The translations under genes and the position numbers were made by a program. The notes under the pieces were generated by a model that ran no database searches, was not told the DNA's origin, and saw nothing but the letters and a program-made list of their open reading frames with translations. 42,382 bases of DNA from assembly GCA_014695325.1 (NCBI GenBank), contig JACJNZ010000084.1, positions 1 through 42,382 of the forward strand, read 5' to 3'. This document shows, piece after piece, positions 1 to 7,549 of this stretch. This stretch comes from Cyanobacteria bacterium FACHB-502. Its GTDB lineage: Bacteria > Cyanobacteriota > Cyanobacteriia > Elainellales > Elainellaceae. Numbering within the stretch: the stretch's first letter is position 1; each line of letters starts with the position of its first letter.

Positions 1-124
1 TCCTCCAATTCTCATCCAGCTAAAAAGGCTTGTGTCACTTTAGCTTGAGTCGATGAAAGTTGAAGCAGATAGAGGCTTCCAGACAAATTCACCCAGAGAG
101 CAAAACCCGCAACCAGTTGAGATT

Positions 125-1024
125 CTAATTTGATCGATCGCCAAAGTGTTCCTGAAGGAAATGGACCAGTAAGCGAACCTTGGTAGACAGATGACGATTG
201 ACCGGATAAATCACCGAAATCGAAAGTTCAGGCGGATGATAACTAGGCAACACTCTTTGCAGCGTCCCTTGTTGCAATTCCGGTTCCACAACAAACGTCG
301 GCAATATCGTAATTCCTAACCCGCGAACTGCCGCATCTCGAAGGACTTCCCCATTGTTAGAACACAATACCCCAGTCACTGAAATCGTTTGTTCTCCCTC
401 GGCTCCAATCAGTGTCCACTGACTTTCAACCGCAAGCTGACCGTAGTGCAAGCAGGAATGGTGGCGCAGTTCATCGGGATAAGTCGGTGTTCCGTTCGCC
501 TCCAAATAGCTCGGAGCCGCACACAGAACTCGTGGAGCTGGAGTTAGCGGATGCACAATCAAACTGGCGACCTCTTGGGGTTTAGCAATTCGCACCGTCA
601 CATCGAAGCCTTCTTCGATCGGGTCTACAAAGCGATCGTTCAAGGTCAACTGCACTTGAAGATCAGGATACTGCACCAGAAAGTCAGCCAAAGCAGGCGC
701 TAAGTGCATTGTGCCAAACGTCATTGGCGCATTCACCCGTAGTCTCCCTCTGGGTTCTGCCTGAAGCTGAGTGATCGATCGCTCCGCTTCTTCCAAACTC
801 GCTAAAATCTCAACACAGCGCTCATGAAACGCCAGCCCGCTTTCGGTTGGCGTCACCACTCGTGTACTGCGATGCAGCAACTGCACACCCAGTTCGTTTT
901 CCAGGGCAATCACCAACTTATTGACCTGCGATCGCGACAGTTCCATCTCTCTTGCCGCTGCCGCAAAGCCACCGGCGTTGACCACTTGAGTAAAGGCACG
1001 AATGCTTTCAAACTTATCCATCAC
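125..1024 (-). CDS. LysR-family transcriptional regulator
   Basis: A 299-residue protein of normal LysR length. Residues 1-60 form the winged helix-turn-helix ([20 protein letters not shown], then [20 protein letters not shown]), followed by a substrate-binding domain of the kind seen in the CrgA/DmlR-like branch ([18 protein letters not shown]). It would bind DNA in the cytoplasm and respond to a small effector, which I cannot name. It is divergent from the pirin gene, and the 173-bp gap carries a candidate operator, so control of the pirin-to-ABM gene set is the natural inference. Two adjacent ATGs (1024 and 1021 on this strand) could serve as start. The 124 bases to its right edge of the window show no gene. 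Family confidence is high; the regulon is inferred. Confidence 0.93.
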   Translation of the reverse strand: MMDKFESIRAFTQVVNAGGFAAAAREMELSRSQVNKLVIALENELGVQLLHRSTRVVTPTESGLAFHERCVEILASLEEAERSITQLQAEPRGRLRVNAPMTFGTMHLAPALADFLVQYPDLQVQLTLNDRFVDPIEEGFDVTVRIAKPQEVASLIVHPLTPAPRVLCAAPSYLEANGTPTYPDELRHHSCLHYGQLAVESQWTLIGAEGEQTISVTGVLCSNNGEVLRDAAVRGLGITILPTFVVEPELQQGTLQRVLPSYHPPELSISVIYPVNRHLSTKVRLLVHFLQEHFGDRSN

Positions 1025-1045
1025 TCACCATTGTAGCTTTTTAGG

Positions 1046-1100
1046 AGACAATCTGTAGATAAAATAGCATATTGTCTTTTATTTGAATCTATATCATAAT
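1046..1100 (+). promoter_or_regulatory. Candidate LysR operator overlapping pirin promoter
   Basis: A perfect 7-bp inverted repeat AGACAAT (1046-1052) / ATTGTCT (1071-1077) with an 18-bp spacer lies between the divergent LysR and pirin genes. The right arm overlaps a plausible -35 hexamer TTGTCT (1072-1077), which is 17 bp from a CATAAT -10 (1095-1100) reading toward pirin. That placement suits a LysR-type switch. The inverted repeat is seen directly; its role is inferred. Confidence 0.5.
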
Positions 1101-1197
1101 CATAGTGTCCCCACGAAGGAAAGCGCGAACGGAACTTTCAGGCAGTTCGCCCTTAACCTTTCCCCTTTTCCTCTCAAACCCACTGGAGGTTTGTTCG

Positions 1198-1902
1198 ATG
1201 ATTACCTTACGACCCGCTCAAGCTCGAGGTGCTGCAAACTTTGGTTGGCTCGATAGTCGTCATACCTTTTCCTTTGGCGAGTATTACGATCCCAATCACA
1301 TGGGCTTCGCTGACCTGCGCGTAATTAATGAAGATAAGGTAGCCCCTGCTCAGGGCTTTAGTACGCATAGACACCGCGATATGGAAATCATTTCCTATGT
1401 CCTTGAAGGCGCACTAGAACATAAAGACAGCCTTGACACAGGATCGGTGATTCGTCCTGGAGATGTGCAGCGGATGTCGGCTGGAACGGGCATCAGGCAC
1501 AGTGAATACAATGCCTCAAAGACTGAGCCTGTGCATTTCCTGCAAATCTGGATTCTGCCAGAACAGAAAGGCATTGAACCAGGCTACGAGCAGAAAACAT
1601 TCACCGACGAAGACAAGCGCGGTCAGTTGCGTCTGGTTGGGTCGCGCAATGGTCGCGATGGCTCGATTACGATTCATCAAAATGTTGACCTCTATGCGGC
1701 TGCGCTACACGATGGCGACGAAGTTAGCTATACCTTTGTCAATGGGCGAGTGGCTTGGCTGCAAGTGGCACGAGGTGCAGTGCAACTTAATGGTCAAACA
1801 CTGACGGCTGGCGATGGGGTGGCGATCGCGCAGGAATCCCTGATTACGCTGCGAGGCGCTGCGGATGATGCGGAAGTGTTGCTGTTCGACATGGCGGCAT
1901 AG
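1198..1902 (+). CDS. Pirin family protein
   Basis: A two-cupin pirin of 234 residues. Pirins bind Fe(II) and several, such as E. coli YhhW, cleave flavonols like quercetin; others act as redox-sensing partners. The metal ligands are all visible: H57 and H59 ([10 protein letters not shown]), H101 and E103 ([10 protein letters not shown]). The ATG at 1198 is chosen over an upstream GTG at 1105 because it sits 7-8 bases after GGAGGT (1184-1189) and the protein then begins at the conserved [10 protein letters not shown] segment. It is the first gene of the set divergent from LysR. Catalytic substrate unknown. Confidence 0.93.
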   Translation: MITLRPAQARGAANFGWLDSRHTFSFGEYYDPNHMGFADLRVINEDKVAPAQGFSTHRHRDMEIISYVLEGALEHKDSLDTGSVIRPGDVQRMSAGTGIRHSEYNASKTEPVHFLQIWILPEQKGIEPGYEQKTFTDEDKRGQLRLVGSRNGRDGSITIHQNVDLYAAALHDGDEVSYTFVNGRVAWLQVARGAVQLNGQTLTAGDGVAIAQESLITLRGAADDAEVLLFDMAA

Positions 1903-1943
1903 GTTAGCGCGACAATTGGGCGATCGCCCCCAAGGAGAATGTG

Positions 1944-2564
1944 ATGAAACTGTTCTACATGCCCGGAGCCTGTTCGCTTGCCCCTCACATCGTTCTGGAA
2001 TGGATTGGCAAACCGTTTGAACTCGATCGAGTGGAACGGGGCAAAACTCGTGAACCGGAATTTTTAGCTGTCAATCCAGTCGGTAAAGTGCCAGCCTTGA
2101 TTGAGGAGGATGGGCGGGTGCTGACGGAGGCAGAAGCAATCCTGCTGTATCTAGCTGAGAAGTTTCCAGACGATCATTTGGGTGCCAGTCCAACGCTAGA
2201 GGCGCAGTATGAAATGCACAAGTGGATGTCTTACCTGACTGGAGATGTTCACCCTGCTTTCTATCCATACTTTTTGCCACAGCGCTACATCACGGACGAG
2301 CATCAGTATCCTGCCGTGCGCGAGGCGGCTTACAAACAGATTGATGCCTGCTTTCAACTGCTCGATCACCACATGCGCGATCGCACCTACATGGTTGAGA
2401 AGCGACGCACCGTTCTCGATCCGTATCTGTTCGTTTTCTGTCGCTGGGGTAAGTCGCTGTCAAAACCCTTCACCGACTACCCCAACTTGCACCGCTTCCT
2501 GATGCAGATGGCAGACGATGCGGGTGTACAACGAGCGATGCAGGCACAACGTATCACGCTTTAA
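1944..2564 (+). CDS. Glutathione S-transferase
   Basis: A 206-residue cytosolic GST. The N-terminal thioredoxin-fold domain begins KLFYMPGACSLAPHIVLEW, where the Cys and the SLAPHIVLE run match the beta-class pattern, and continues NPVGKVPALIEEDGRVLTEA, the glutathione-binding cis-Pro/Glu-Ala region. The C-terminal half is the all-helical domain. It would conjugate or reduce electrophiles with glutathione. The start ATG at 1944 lies 6 bases after AAGGAG (1932-1937); the GTG three bases earlier is less well spaced. It is 41 bp after pirin and likely in the same transcript. Sure of family, not of substrate. Confidence 0.93.
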   Translation: MKLFYMPGACSLAPHIVLEWIGKPFELDRVERGKTREPEFLAVNPVGKVPALIEEDGRVLTEAEAILLYLAEKFPDDHLGASPTLEAQYEMHKWMSYLTGDVHPAFYPYFLPQRYITDEHQYPAVREAAYKQIDACFQLLDHHMRDRTYMVEKRRTVLDPYLFVFCRWGKSLSKPFTDYPNLHRFLMQMADDAGVQRAMQAQRITL

Positions 2565-2728
2565 GTTTTATTTGTCGAAGGTTCAATTAAAGGGTAGTAA
2601 GTCGATCCTTTTGCACAAACATAGTCTTTGTCTCCGCTGACAAGGAGTATGGCAGGGAAGTGTCACCGCGCTCCCCAATTCCATGCTGCAACAAACTCGG
2701 TTCTTCAACCTTCAGGAGTTATTTCATC

Positions 2729-3394
2729 ATGACTGTTCACAGCTTGTTAACGCCCGAAAATTCCACCGTCATCTTCATCGATCATCAACCCCAAATGATG
2801 TTCGGAGTGACGAATATCGATCGCCAAACGCTGATCAACAACACAGTTGGTTTAGCAAAAGCCGCTAAAGTGTTCAACGTGCCTACCATTCTGACGACTG
2901 TTGAAACCCAAAGCTTCAGCGGCTATATGTGGCCCCAGCTGCTAGAAATCTTCCCCGACCAAACTCCGATCGAGCGCACCAGCATGAACTCCTGGGAAGA
3001 CACCAAATTTGTGGCTGAGGTTGAGCGAATTGGTCGCAAGAAGCTGGTGATCGCAGCGCTGTGGACAGAAGTGTGTCTCGTCTTTCCAGCGATTCAAGCG
3101 ATTGAAGCAGGTTACGAAGTCTACTTTGTTGTCGATGCTTCTGGTGGCACCTCTCAAGTCGCCCATGACATGGCAGTACAACGGCTCATTCAGGCGGGTG
3201 CTGTACCCGTCACCTGGCAACAAGTGTTGCTGGAATACCAGCGCGATTGGGCACGCAAGGAAACCTACGATGCCGTGATTGAGATTGTCAAAGAACACTC
3301 TGGCGCATACGGTGTGGGCGTGGAGTATGCCTACACGATGGTACATGGTGCGCCTCCCAGTAATGCAAAAGCGACTGCTTTAACTCATGCATAA
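2729..3394 (+). CDS. Isochorismatase-family cysteine hydrolase (YcaC-like)
   Basis: A 221-residue isochorismatase-fold hydrolase. The nucleophile Cys is C116 in LWTEVCLVFPAIQAIEAG and the first acid is D18 in VIFIDHQPQM; I did not identify the usual catalytic Lys with confidence. The pattern is nearest to YcaC-type hydrolases of unknown substrate. The start is the ATG at 2729 after AGGAG (2714-2718), 23 codons inside the longest frame. A second member follows at 3510, separated by a long stem-loop. The two differ clearly, so they are old paralogues or separate acquisitions. Family firm, reaction unknown. Confidence 0.9.
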   Translation: MTVHSLLTPENSTVIFIDHQPQMMFGVTNIDRQTLINNTVGLAKAAKVFNVPTILTTVETQSFSGYMWPQLLEIFPDQTPIERTSMNSWEDTKFVAEVERIGRKKLVIAALWTEVCLVFPAIQAIEAGYEVYFVVDASGGTSQVAHDMAVQRLIQAGAVPVTWQQVLLEYQRDWARKETYDAVIEIVKEHSGAYGVGVEYAYTMVHGAPPSNAKATALTHA

Positions 3395-3407
3395 TTGATG
3401 ATTTGTG

Positions 3408-3454
3408 TTATCTCCGCTGAGCTGGCGATCGCACTTCAAACTCAGCGGAGATAA
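3408..3454. terminator. Long stem-loop between hydrolase genes
   Basis: A perfect 14-bp inverted repeat, TTATCTCCGCTGAG (3408-3421) and CTCAGCGGAGATAA (3441-3454), encloses a 19-base loop that contains a HIP1 site. It lies 14 bp after the first hydrolase gene. There is no clean T-run, so it could be a bidirectional or partial terminator, or an mRNA-stabilising hairpin that separates expression of the two hydrolases. Confidence 0.5.
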
Positions 3455-3509
3455 ACATTTCTGTCTGATAACGATCTGTAAAGTCCTTTCAGAACCCTAG
3501 GAAAATCCC

Positions 3510-4106
3510 ATGAAGAACAAGTTTACCGTTGAGAACACGGCAATGCTGTTGATTGATCATCAGCAGGGCACGATCAAACTGGCGCGTAACTTGCCCCGTG
3601 AAGAAATTGTGCAAAATACTCGTGCGTTGGCTCGTGTGGCAGTTGAAAGTGGAATGTCGCTAGTGTTAACTAGCAGCATGGAAGATCACTTTCAGGGTTT
3701 GCTGCTCGATGATCTACAGGAGATCGCACCTGAAGCCTATAGCAAGCGAATTAAGCGTCCGGGCGTGGTGGACTGTTGGGAATACGACGAGTACAAAAAT
3801 GCAGTAATCGCCACGGGTAAGAAAAAGCTGATTATGGCAGGGCTGACGAATGATGTATGCATCGTCTATCCCGCCATCAGCGCGATCGAAGATGGGTTTG
3901 AAGTACAGGTTGTGGTGGATGCAGGCGGCTCACCTACAACGCTGGCAGACGAAACTGCCCTCCGGCGCATGGAAAAGCATGGGGTTACATTGACCTCAAC
4001 CAACCAGGTGATGGCAGAGCTTGCCAATTCATGGTCAGAAGGAGTTGGGCAGACGATCCAAACCATTATGTACCAGGAAATTCTGTCTAAATTCCTGGAA
4101 GCGTAG
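3510..4106 (+). CDS. Isochorismatase-family cysteine hydrolase
   Basis: A 198-residue isochorismatase-fold protein. D16 (MLLIDHQQG) and nucleophile C117 (GLTNDVCIVYPAISAIEDG) are in the family positions, and VVVDAGGSPTTLADETA is the usual segment after the core. The substrate cannot be predicted; characterised relatives hydrolyse amides, vinyl ethers or N-carbamoyl compounds. It is followed after 10 bp by the WrbA-like gene, so the two are probably co-translated. It may convert the same class of compound as its neighbour at 2729. Confidence 0.9.
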   Translation: MKNKFTVENTAMLLIDHQQGTIKLARNLPREEIVQNTRALARVAVESGMSLVLTSSMEDHFQGLLLDDLQEIAPEAYSKRIKRPGVVDCWEYDEYKNAVIATGKKKLIMAGLTNDVCIVYPAISAIEDGFEVQVVVDAGGSPTTLADETALRRMEKHGVTLTSTNQVMAELANSWSEGVGQTIQTIMYQEILSKFLEA

Positions 4107-4116
4107 GATAGTTGCC

Positions 4117-4761
4117 ATGACAAACATCCTGGTGGTCTACACATCAACGCTGGGGAATACGCACAAAATGGCTGAGGCTGTTGCGGACGGGGCACGATCA
4201 GTAGAAGCAATGAGTGTCATTCTACGCGAGGCAACAGCGGCAACCAAAGAAGAGGTTCGCGCTTGTGATGCGCTGTTGCTCGGGACGCCTGTGCGCCATC
4301 GCTCCGCTGATGCACGGGTGAAGCAGTTCATTGAGAACACGATCGAAATCCTGTGGCTGACCGATGAGTTGGTCGGTAAAGTTGGCGGTGTGTTTTCTGT
4401 GGGCGGTGGTTATGGCAATGCCGGAGCGGGCGTTGAAATTACGCAACTGGGACTGCTCGCAGCCATGGCTGCGGCAGGAATGATCATCGTGCCGTTGCCC
4501 AAAACCACACCCGGAGCAGGCGTGGCTGGCAGTCACTGGGGCGCGCATGGCAGAAGTGGTGGGCCGAATATGGAGCCGATTGGCATCACCGATGAGATGC
4601 TTCAGTGTGCTTATCATCATGGAGCAAATGTGGCGCGGGTGGCAGCAGCACTACAGGGCAAAGACTTGATGGCACGGGGTAATCAAGCTCCTTCACCCGA
4701 GCTAATTGCCTTATTCTCGGGGTCTGGACCCCCTGTGGATGAGCAGCAGATGTCACTATAG
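4117..4761 (+). CDS. WrbA-like NAD(P)H:quinone oxidoreductase / flavodoxin
   Basis: A 214-residue flavodoxin-fold protein. The FMN phosphate loop is near the N-terminus (YTSTLGNTHKMAEAVADGA), followed by LLLGTPVRHRSADARVKQF and the SVGGGYGNAGAGVE and GAHGRSGGPN loops that in WrbA surround the flavin and quinone site. Such enzymes reduce quinones by two electrons and avoid semiquinone radicals. The start is the ATG at 4117, 10 bp after the previous stop; a longer frame would overlap the upstream gene by 86 bp. It fits the quinone/electrophile theme of this block. Confidence 0.85.
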   Translation: MTNILVVYTSTLGNTHKMAEAVADGARSVEAMSVILREATAATKEEVRACDALLLGTPVRHRSADARVKQFIENTIEILWLTDELVGKVGGVFSVGGGYGNAGAGVEITQLGLLAAMAAAGMIIVPLPKTTPGAGVAGSHWGAHGRSGGPNMEPIGITDEMLQCAYHHGANVARVAAALQGKDLMARGNQAPSPELIALFSGSGPPVDEQQMSL

Positions 4762-4883
4762 CCATGCTGCCTCGATGACGATCGCTGGCTTGCGATCACC
4801 ATCGTCCATCCTGCCCCAAATTGCGATTATTCAGGAGTAGTGCCCTATTGCTTAACCCTTAGCCTATTGGAGATACAAGCTTT

Positions 4884-5462
4884 ATGTTGGAAGATTCGCT
4901 CACTATCGGTAAAGACGAAGACGCTCAAGTCACCGCCATCATCTCTCATGTAATTCGTTCAGGGCGCGAGCAGGGATACGAGAAGTGGTTTCAGGGCATT
5001 GCCGCAGATGCCCGAACCTTCAAAGGACATTTGGGCGTGAGTGCGATTCGACCGCGTGATCATGTGCATCCTGAGTACGTGGTGATTCTCAAGTTCGATC
5101 GCTACGACAACCTCAAAACCTGGCTAGAATCTGATGTTCGACGGCAATGGATTGAGCGCTTGCAGCCGCTGATTGAAAAGCCAGAGTTAATTCAAACGCT
5201 GACCGGACTAGAGACCTGGTTTACGCTGCCGAAGCAGCCGCTTAGATCTCTGCCGCCTCGCTACAAGATGGCAGCCGTCACTTGGCTGGGTGTGTTCGTT
5301 ACACTCGCTGTCGTGAGTCGTCTACTGGCACCGCTTTTTTCCCGGTTACCAATACTGCTCAACCAACTGATTACGACGGGACTGGTTGTCGCACTCCTCA
5401 CTTACGTGATCATGCCTCGCCTAACTCAGCTATTCCAACGCTGGTTATACCCTGAACCCTAA
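4884..5462 (+). CDS. Antibiotic-biosynthesis-monooxygenase domain protein with C-terminal membrane anchor
   Basis: A 192-residue protein. Residues ~15-110 resemble the small ABM dimeric alpha/beta-barrel (TAIISHVIRSGREQGYEKWF, later EYVVILKFDRYDNLKTWLES). Residues ~128-185 hold two hydrophobic helices (AAVTWLGVFVTLAVVSRLLA and LITTGLVVALLTYVIM) that would anchor it in a membrane. This ABM plus two-helix layout recurs in bacteria. ABM domains act as cofactor-free oxygenases on aromatic or quinol substrates, or simply bind them. It is separated by 122 bp from the WrbA-like gene and may have its own promoter. Activity is inferred only from the fold. Confidence 0.82.
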   Translation: MLEDSLTIGKDEDAQVTAIISHVIRSGREQGYEKWFQGIAADARTFKGHLGVSAIRPRDHVHPEYVVILKFDRYDNLKTWLESDVRRQWIERLQPLIEKPELIQTLTGLETWFTLPKQPLRSLPPRYKMAAVTWLGVFVTLAVVSRLLAPLFSRLPILLNQLITTGLVVALLTYVIMPRLTQLFQRWLYPEP

Positions 5463-5587
5463 TCTCCTGGGGTAGCGTTTTACATTTGTTGATGCTTTAG
5501 TTAGAGTTGAAGCCCGAACTCATAATGATTGATGTACAACCCTATCACTGTATCGTGCATTTGCTCAGATTTTGAAAAGCAAATAGT

Positions 5588-6375
5588 CTGCCCTAGAAAT
5601 TCCTGCACGACCTTTGAGCGGTGGTAGCTCACCCCATCCCAAACAATCACCAAGCGCGTGTCCTCAGCATACAAAGACTGGAGATACTGCAAGAAGGCAA
5701 CCGTATTGTCTTCGTTGCCTGCGCTGTACTCTTTGACAACAAACTGCTTGGTGAGATAATCCAATGCCCCATAATAGGTCTGCCGTTGCTTGGTAGACTT
5801 GATTTCCACATCCACTCGTTGCTTGCGCCGACTCCACCCATAGCCGCTGATATCACCCCACAGCAGTTGGCATTTATCGAGAAATAAAACTCTCAATTGT
5901 TCGCTAGCGATTTCGGATTGATGCGTTGCCAGTAGCGATTCAAGTTCTCTTTTTTTCCTGGATCAGGGTTTCATTCTTGTCGGGGTGAGAGAGTTGTGCC
6001 TTCTTCCAACTGAAGCCAGCGTCTTTGAGCAGAGCATAGTAGCTCTGAAGCGATTGGTAGACCACCCCATACTCATCCTCAACATGGTCAATCACCTCCT
6101 CCAGCGTCCAAGCATTCTGCCCGTCGAGCCACCGGAACAACGCTTGCTTCTGCTCGGCATCAAGATAGCCTTGGGTGCCCCAATAATTAGAGCGCAGTCC
6201 CTCCACACCTGAGCATTTGTAGCGTTGATAGCTGGCTGGGATGAAGCCAACCGACACTTGCAGGATGTCACGGATCTGCGGATAACTGTAACCACTCTGA
6301 CTCATCTGCACGGCGAGCGTGCTTAAGTTCCAACGGAGGTGGGTTACTTTGAATAAACTGCTCGAGCGTTTCCAT
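5588..6375 (-). pseudogene. IS630-family transposase remnant (frameshifted, 3' truncated)
   Basis: Read on the minus strand, an ATG at 6375 begins METLEQFIQSNPPPLELK, the usual start of one cyanobacterial IS630 group. A first frameshift occurs near 6325, after which GYSYPQIRDILQVS and WLDGQNAWTLEEVIDHVEDE give the helix-turn-helix half. A second shift lies in an A7 run near 5955, after which LDKCQLLWGDISGYGW and VWDGVSYHRSKVVQEFL give the DDE half. Homology stops near 5588, so the last catalytic acid (the EQNPIED region) is lost. Two frameshifts and a missing end mean it cannot be active alone. No convincing terminal inverted repeats were found. Confidence 0.85.
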
Positions 6376-6496
6376 CGGCTGAGCGAATAGAATTTGGGGC
6401 ACACCCTCAACCTACCATTTGTTCAAATCCTATCTAGGATACCTATAGTTGCATAGGTTCTACATCGTGCAAACTGCAAGCTATATTCATCATGAG

Positions 6497-6532
6497 CAAC
6501 TTAAGTTGGATGTGAGCTTGAACTTAAGTTCA
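6497..6532. promoter_or_regulatory. Paired AACTTAAGTT palindromes, copy 1
   Basis: CAACTTAAGTTG (6497-6508) and the perfect 14-bp palindrome TGAACTTAAGTTCA (6519-6532) have centres 23 bp apart, about two helical turns. The same pair occurs near 17170 and, inverted, near 23720. It stands ~180 bp upstream of the DsbA-like gene. It has the look of a tandem dimer binding site. Apart from this pair, the 333 bp from 6376 to 6708 hold no gene that I can see. Confidence 0.5.
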
Positions 6533-6708
6533 TATGCAGACTAGTACTTAGGACTAACTCATTACTGATCGTTCTATTGCTTACAGGACGAACCCTAGTT
6601 TGATGACAAGTTTTCGTTAATTCCATAAGTTAAGGTTACATAAATGAATAGAGCATTGAAGAGAAGCAATTTTTACATGATTATTGCTCCCTTTTTTAAA
6701 GATTGAGA

Positions 6709-7293
6709 ATGAGTCAAGATATTTTTGCTGAATCTGCTGGCGATCGTCAGCTATTAGCGGTGTCTCCCTCTGAACGAGATCATCGGCAGGGTTCACTAGA
6801 CGCACGAGTTGTACTCGTTGAGTATGGGGATTATCAATGCCCGCAAAGTGGAGAACTTTATGCTTTGATTCAAGCAATTCAAGTACAGCTTAATAGAAAT
6901 CTTAATGAGAAGAACTATTTATGCTTTGTGTTTCGACATTTTCCTCAACCTCAACTCAATCCGCAATCTCAGAAGGCAGCCGCAGCAGCAGAAGCAGCAG
7001 GAGCGCAAGGACAGTTTTGGCAGATGTCAGAAATTTTATGGGAGCATCATCAGGATTTAGGGGATGGCTATTTAGTGGAATATGCTGCCAATTTAGGACT
7101 AAACGTTACTCAGTTTTTGCGAGATATTGCTGGAGAAGTGTATGGCGATCGCATTCGCCAAGATATTGAAAGTGGAAGGCGCAGTGGCGTAACCCGCACA
7201 CCAGCTTTGTTTATCAATAGCATTCGTTATCAAAATGCGTTGGAATTTGGGCCACTATTAAATGCAGTGATTGAATCTGGAGGTCTGGTGTAA
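6709..7293 (+). CDS. DsbA-family thioredoxin-fold protein with CPQS site
   Basis: A 194-residue DsbA/thioredoxin-like protein with no signal peptide, so probably cytoplasmic. The strand-and-active-site segment is VVLVEYGDYQCPQSGELYA, with C44 and S47 where most relatives have CxxC. The family's RHFP segment, the AAEAAGAQGQFWQM helix and the cis-Pro loop (VTRTPALFIN) are intact. With one cysteine it may act on glutathione- or protein-mixed disulfides, or as a binding protein, rather than as a dithiol oxidase. The ATG at 6709 is preferred to a TTG two codons upstream; the ribosome site is weak. Family certain, activity uncertain. Confidence 0.87.
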   Translation: MSQDIFAESAGDRQLLAVSPSERDHRQGSLDARVVLVEYGDYQCPQSGELYALIQAIQVQLNRNLNEKNYLCFVFRHFPQPQLNPQSQKAAAAAEAAGAQGQFWQMSEILWEHHQDLGDGYLVEYAANLGLNVTQFLRDIAGEVYGDRIRQDIESGRRSGVTRTPALFINSIRYQNALEFGPLLNAVIESGGLV

Positions 7294-7342
7294 TAGGGTT
7301 TATCTATACTCACCATTAGCATTAAGCAGTCGCTCGATCGAA

Positions 7343-7411
7343 ATGTTGCAATTGTGTGGTAAATGTACAAGTGAAAGGAAGATCAGTGATATGTTGCATA
7401 GGTGTGAAGAG
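7343..7411 (+). promoter_or_regulatory. ATGTTGC direct repeats upstream of exoprotein A
   Basis: ATGTTGCAATTGTGTG (from 7343) and ATGTTGCATAGGTGTG (from 7391) share the pattern ATGTTGCAnnnGTGTG, 48 bp apart. The second copy is fully kept in arm B while the first is degraded there. They lie ~140-200 bp before the start codon, where an activator or repressor could bind. The 256-bp gap after the DsbA-like gene holds no other gene that I can support; a minus-strand frame from 7675 to 7322 is a shadow. Confidence 0.35.
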
Positions 7412-7489
7412 CAATATTAGATATCTGTCAATCTTAAAGTAGGCTAACAGCCATAGACCGAGCACAGGTAATTGTTTTATCTGAATAAG

Positions 7490-7549
7490 GGTTGTCTGTC
7501 TTAAATAGAGGCACGATCGCATCGAGTAACCGCAAAAGGTGAGACAGCC
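7490..7549 (+). promoter_or_regulatory. 5'-leader hairpin masking exoprotein A start
   Basis: GGTTGTCT (7490-7497) can pair with AGACAGCC (7542-7549), the eight bases directly before the ATG, with one G-U pair and a 44-base loop. The loop holds the only candidate ribosome site (AGGTGAG at 7537-7543 overlaps the stem). Both strands of the stem are kept in arm B (23267-23274 and 23319-23326). Translation control by RNA folding is an inference. Confidence 0.35.

Noticed and set aside
5940-5975. Programmed frameshifting at the A7 run of the IS630 remnant
   Set aside because: A second frameshift near 6325 and loss of the 3' end show the element is decayed, so one slippery run is more simply a mutation.
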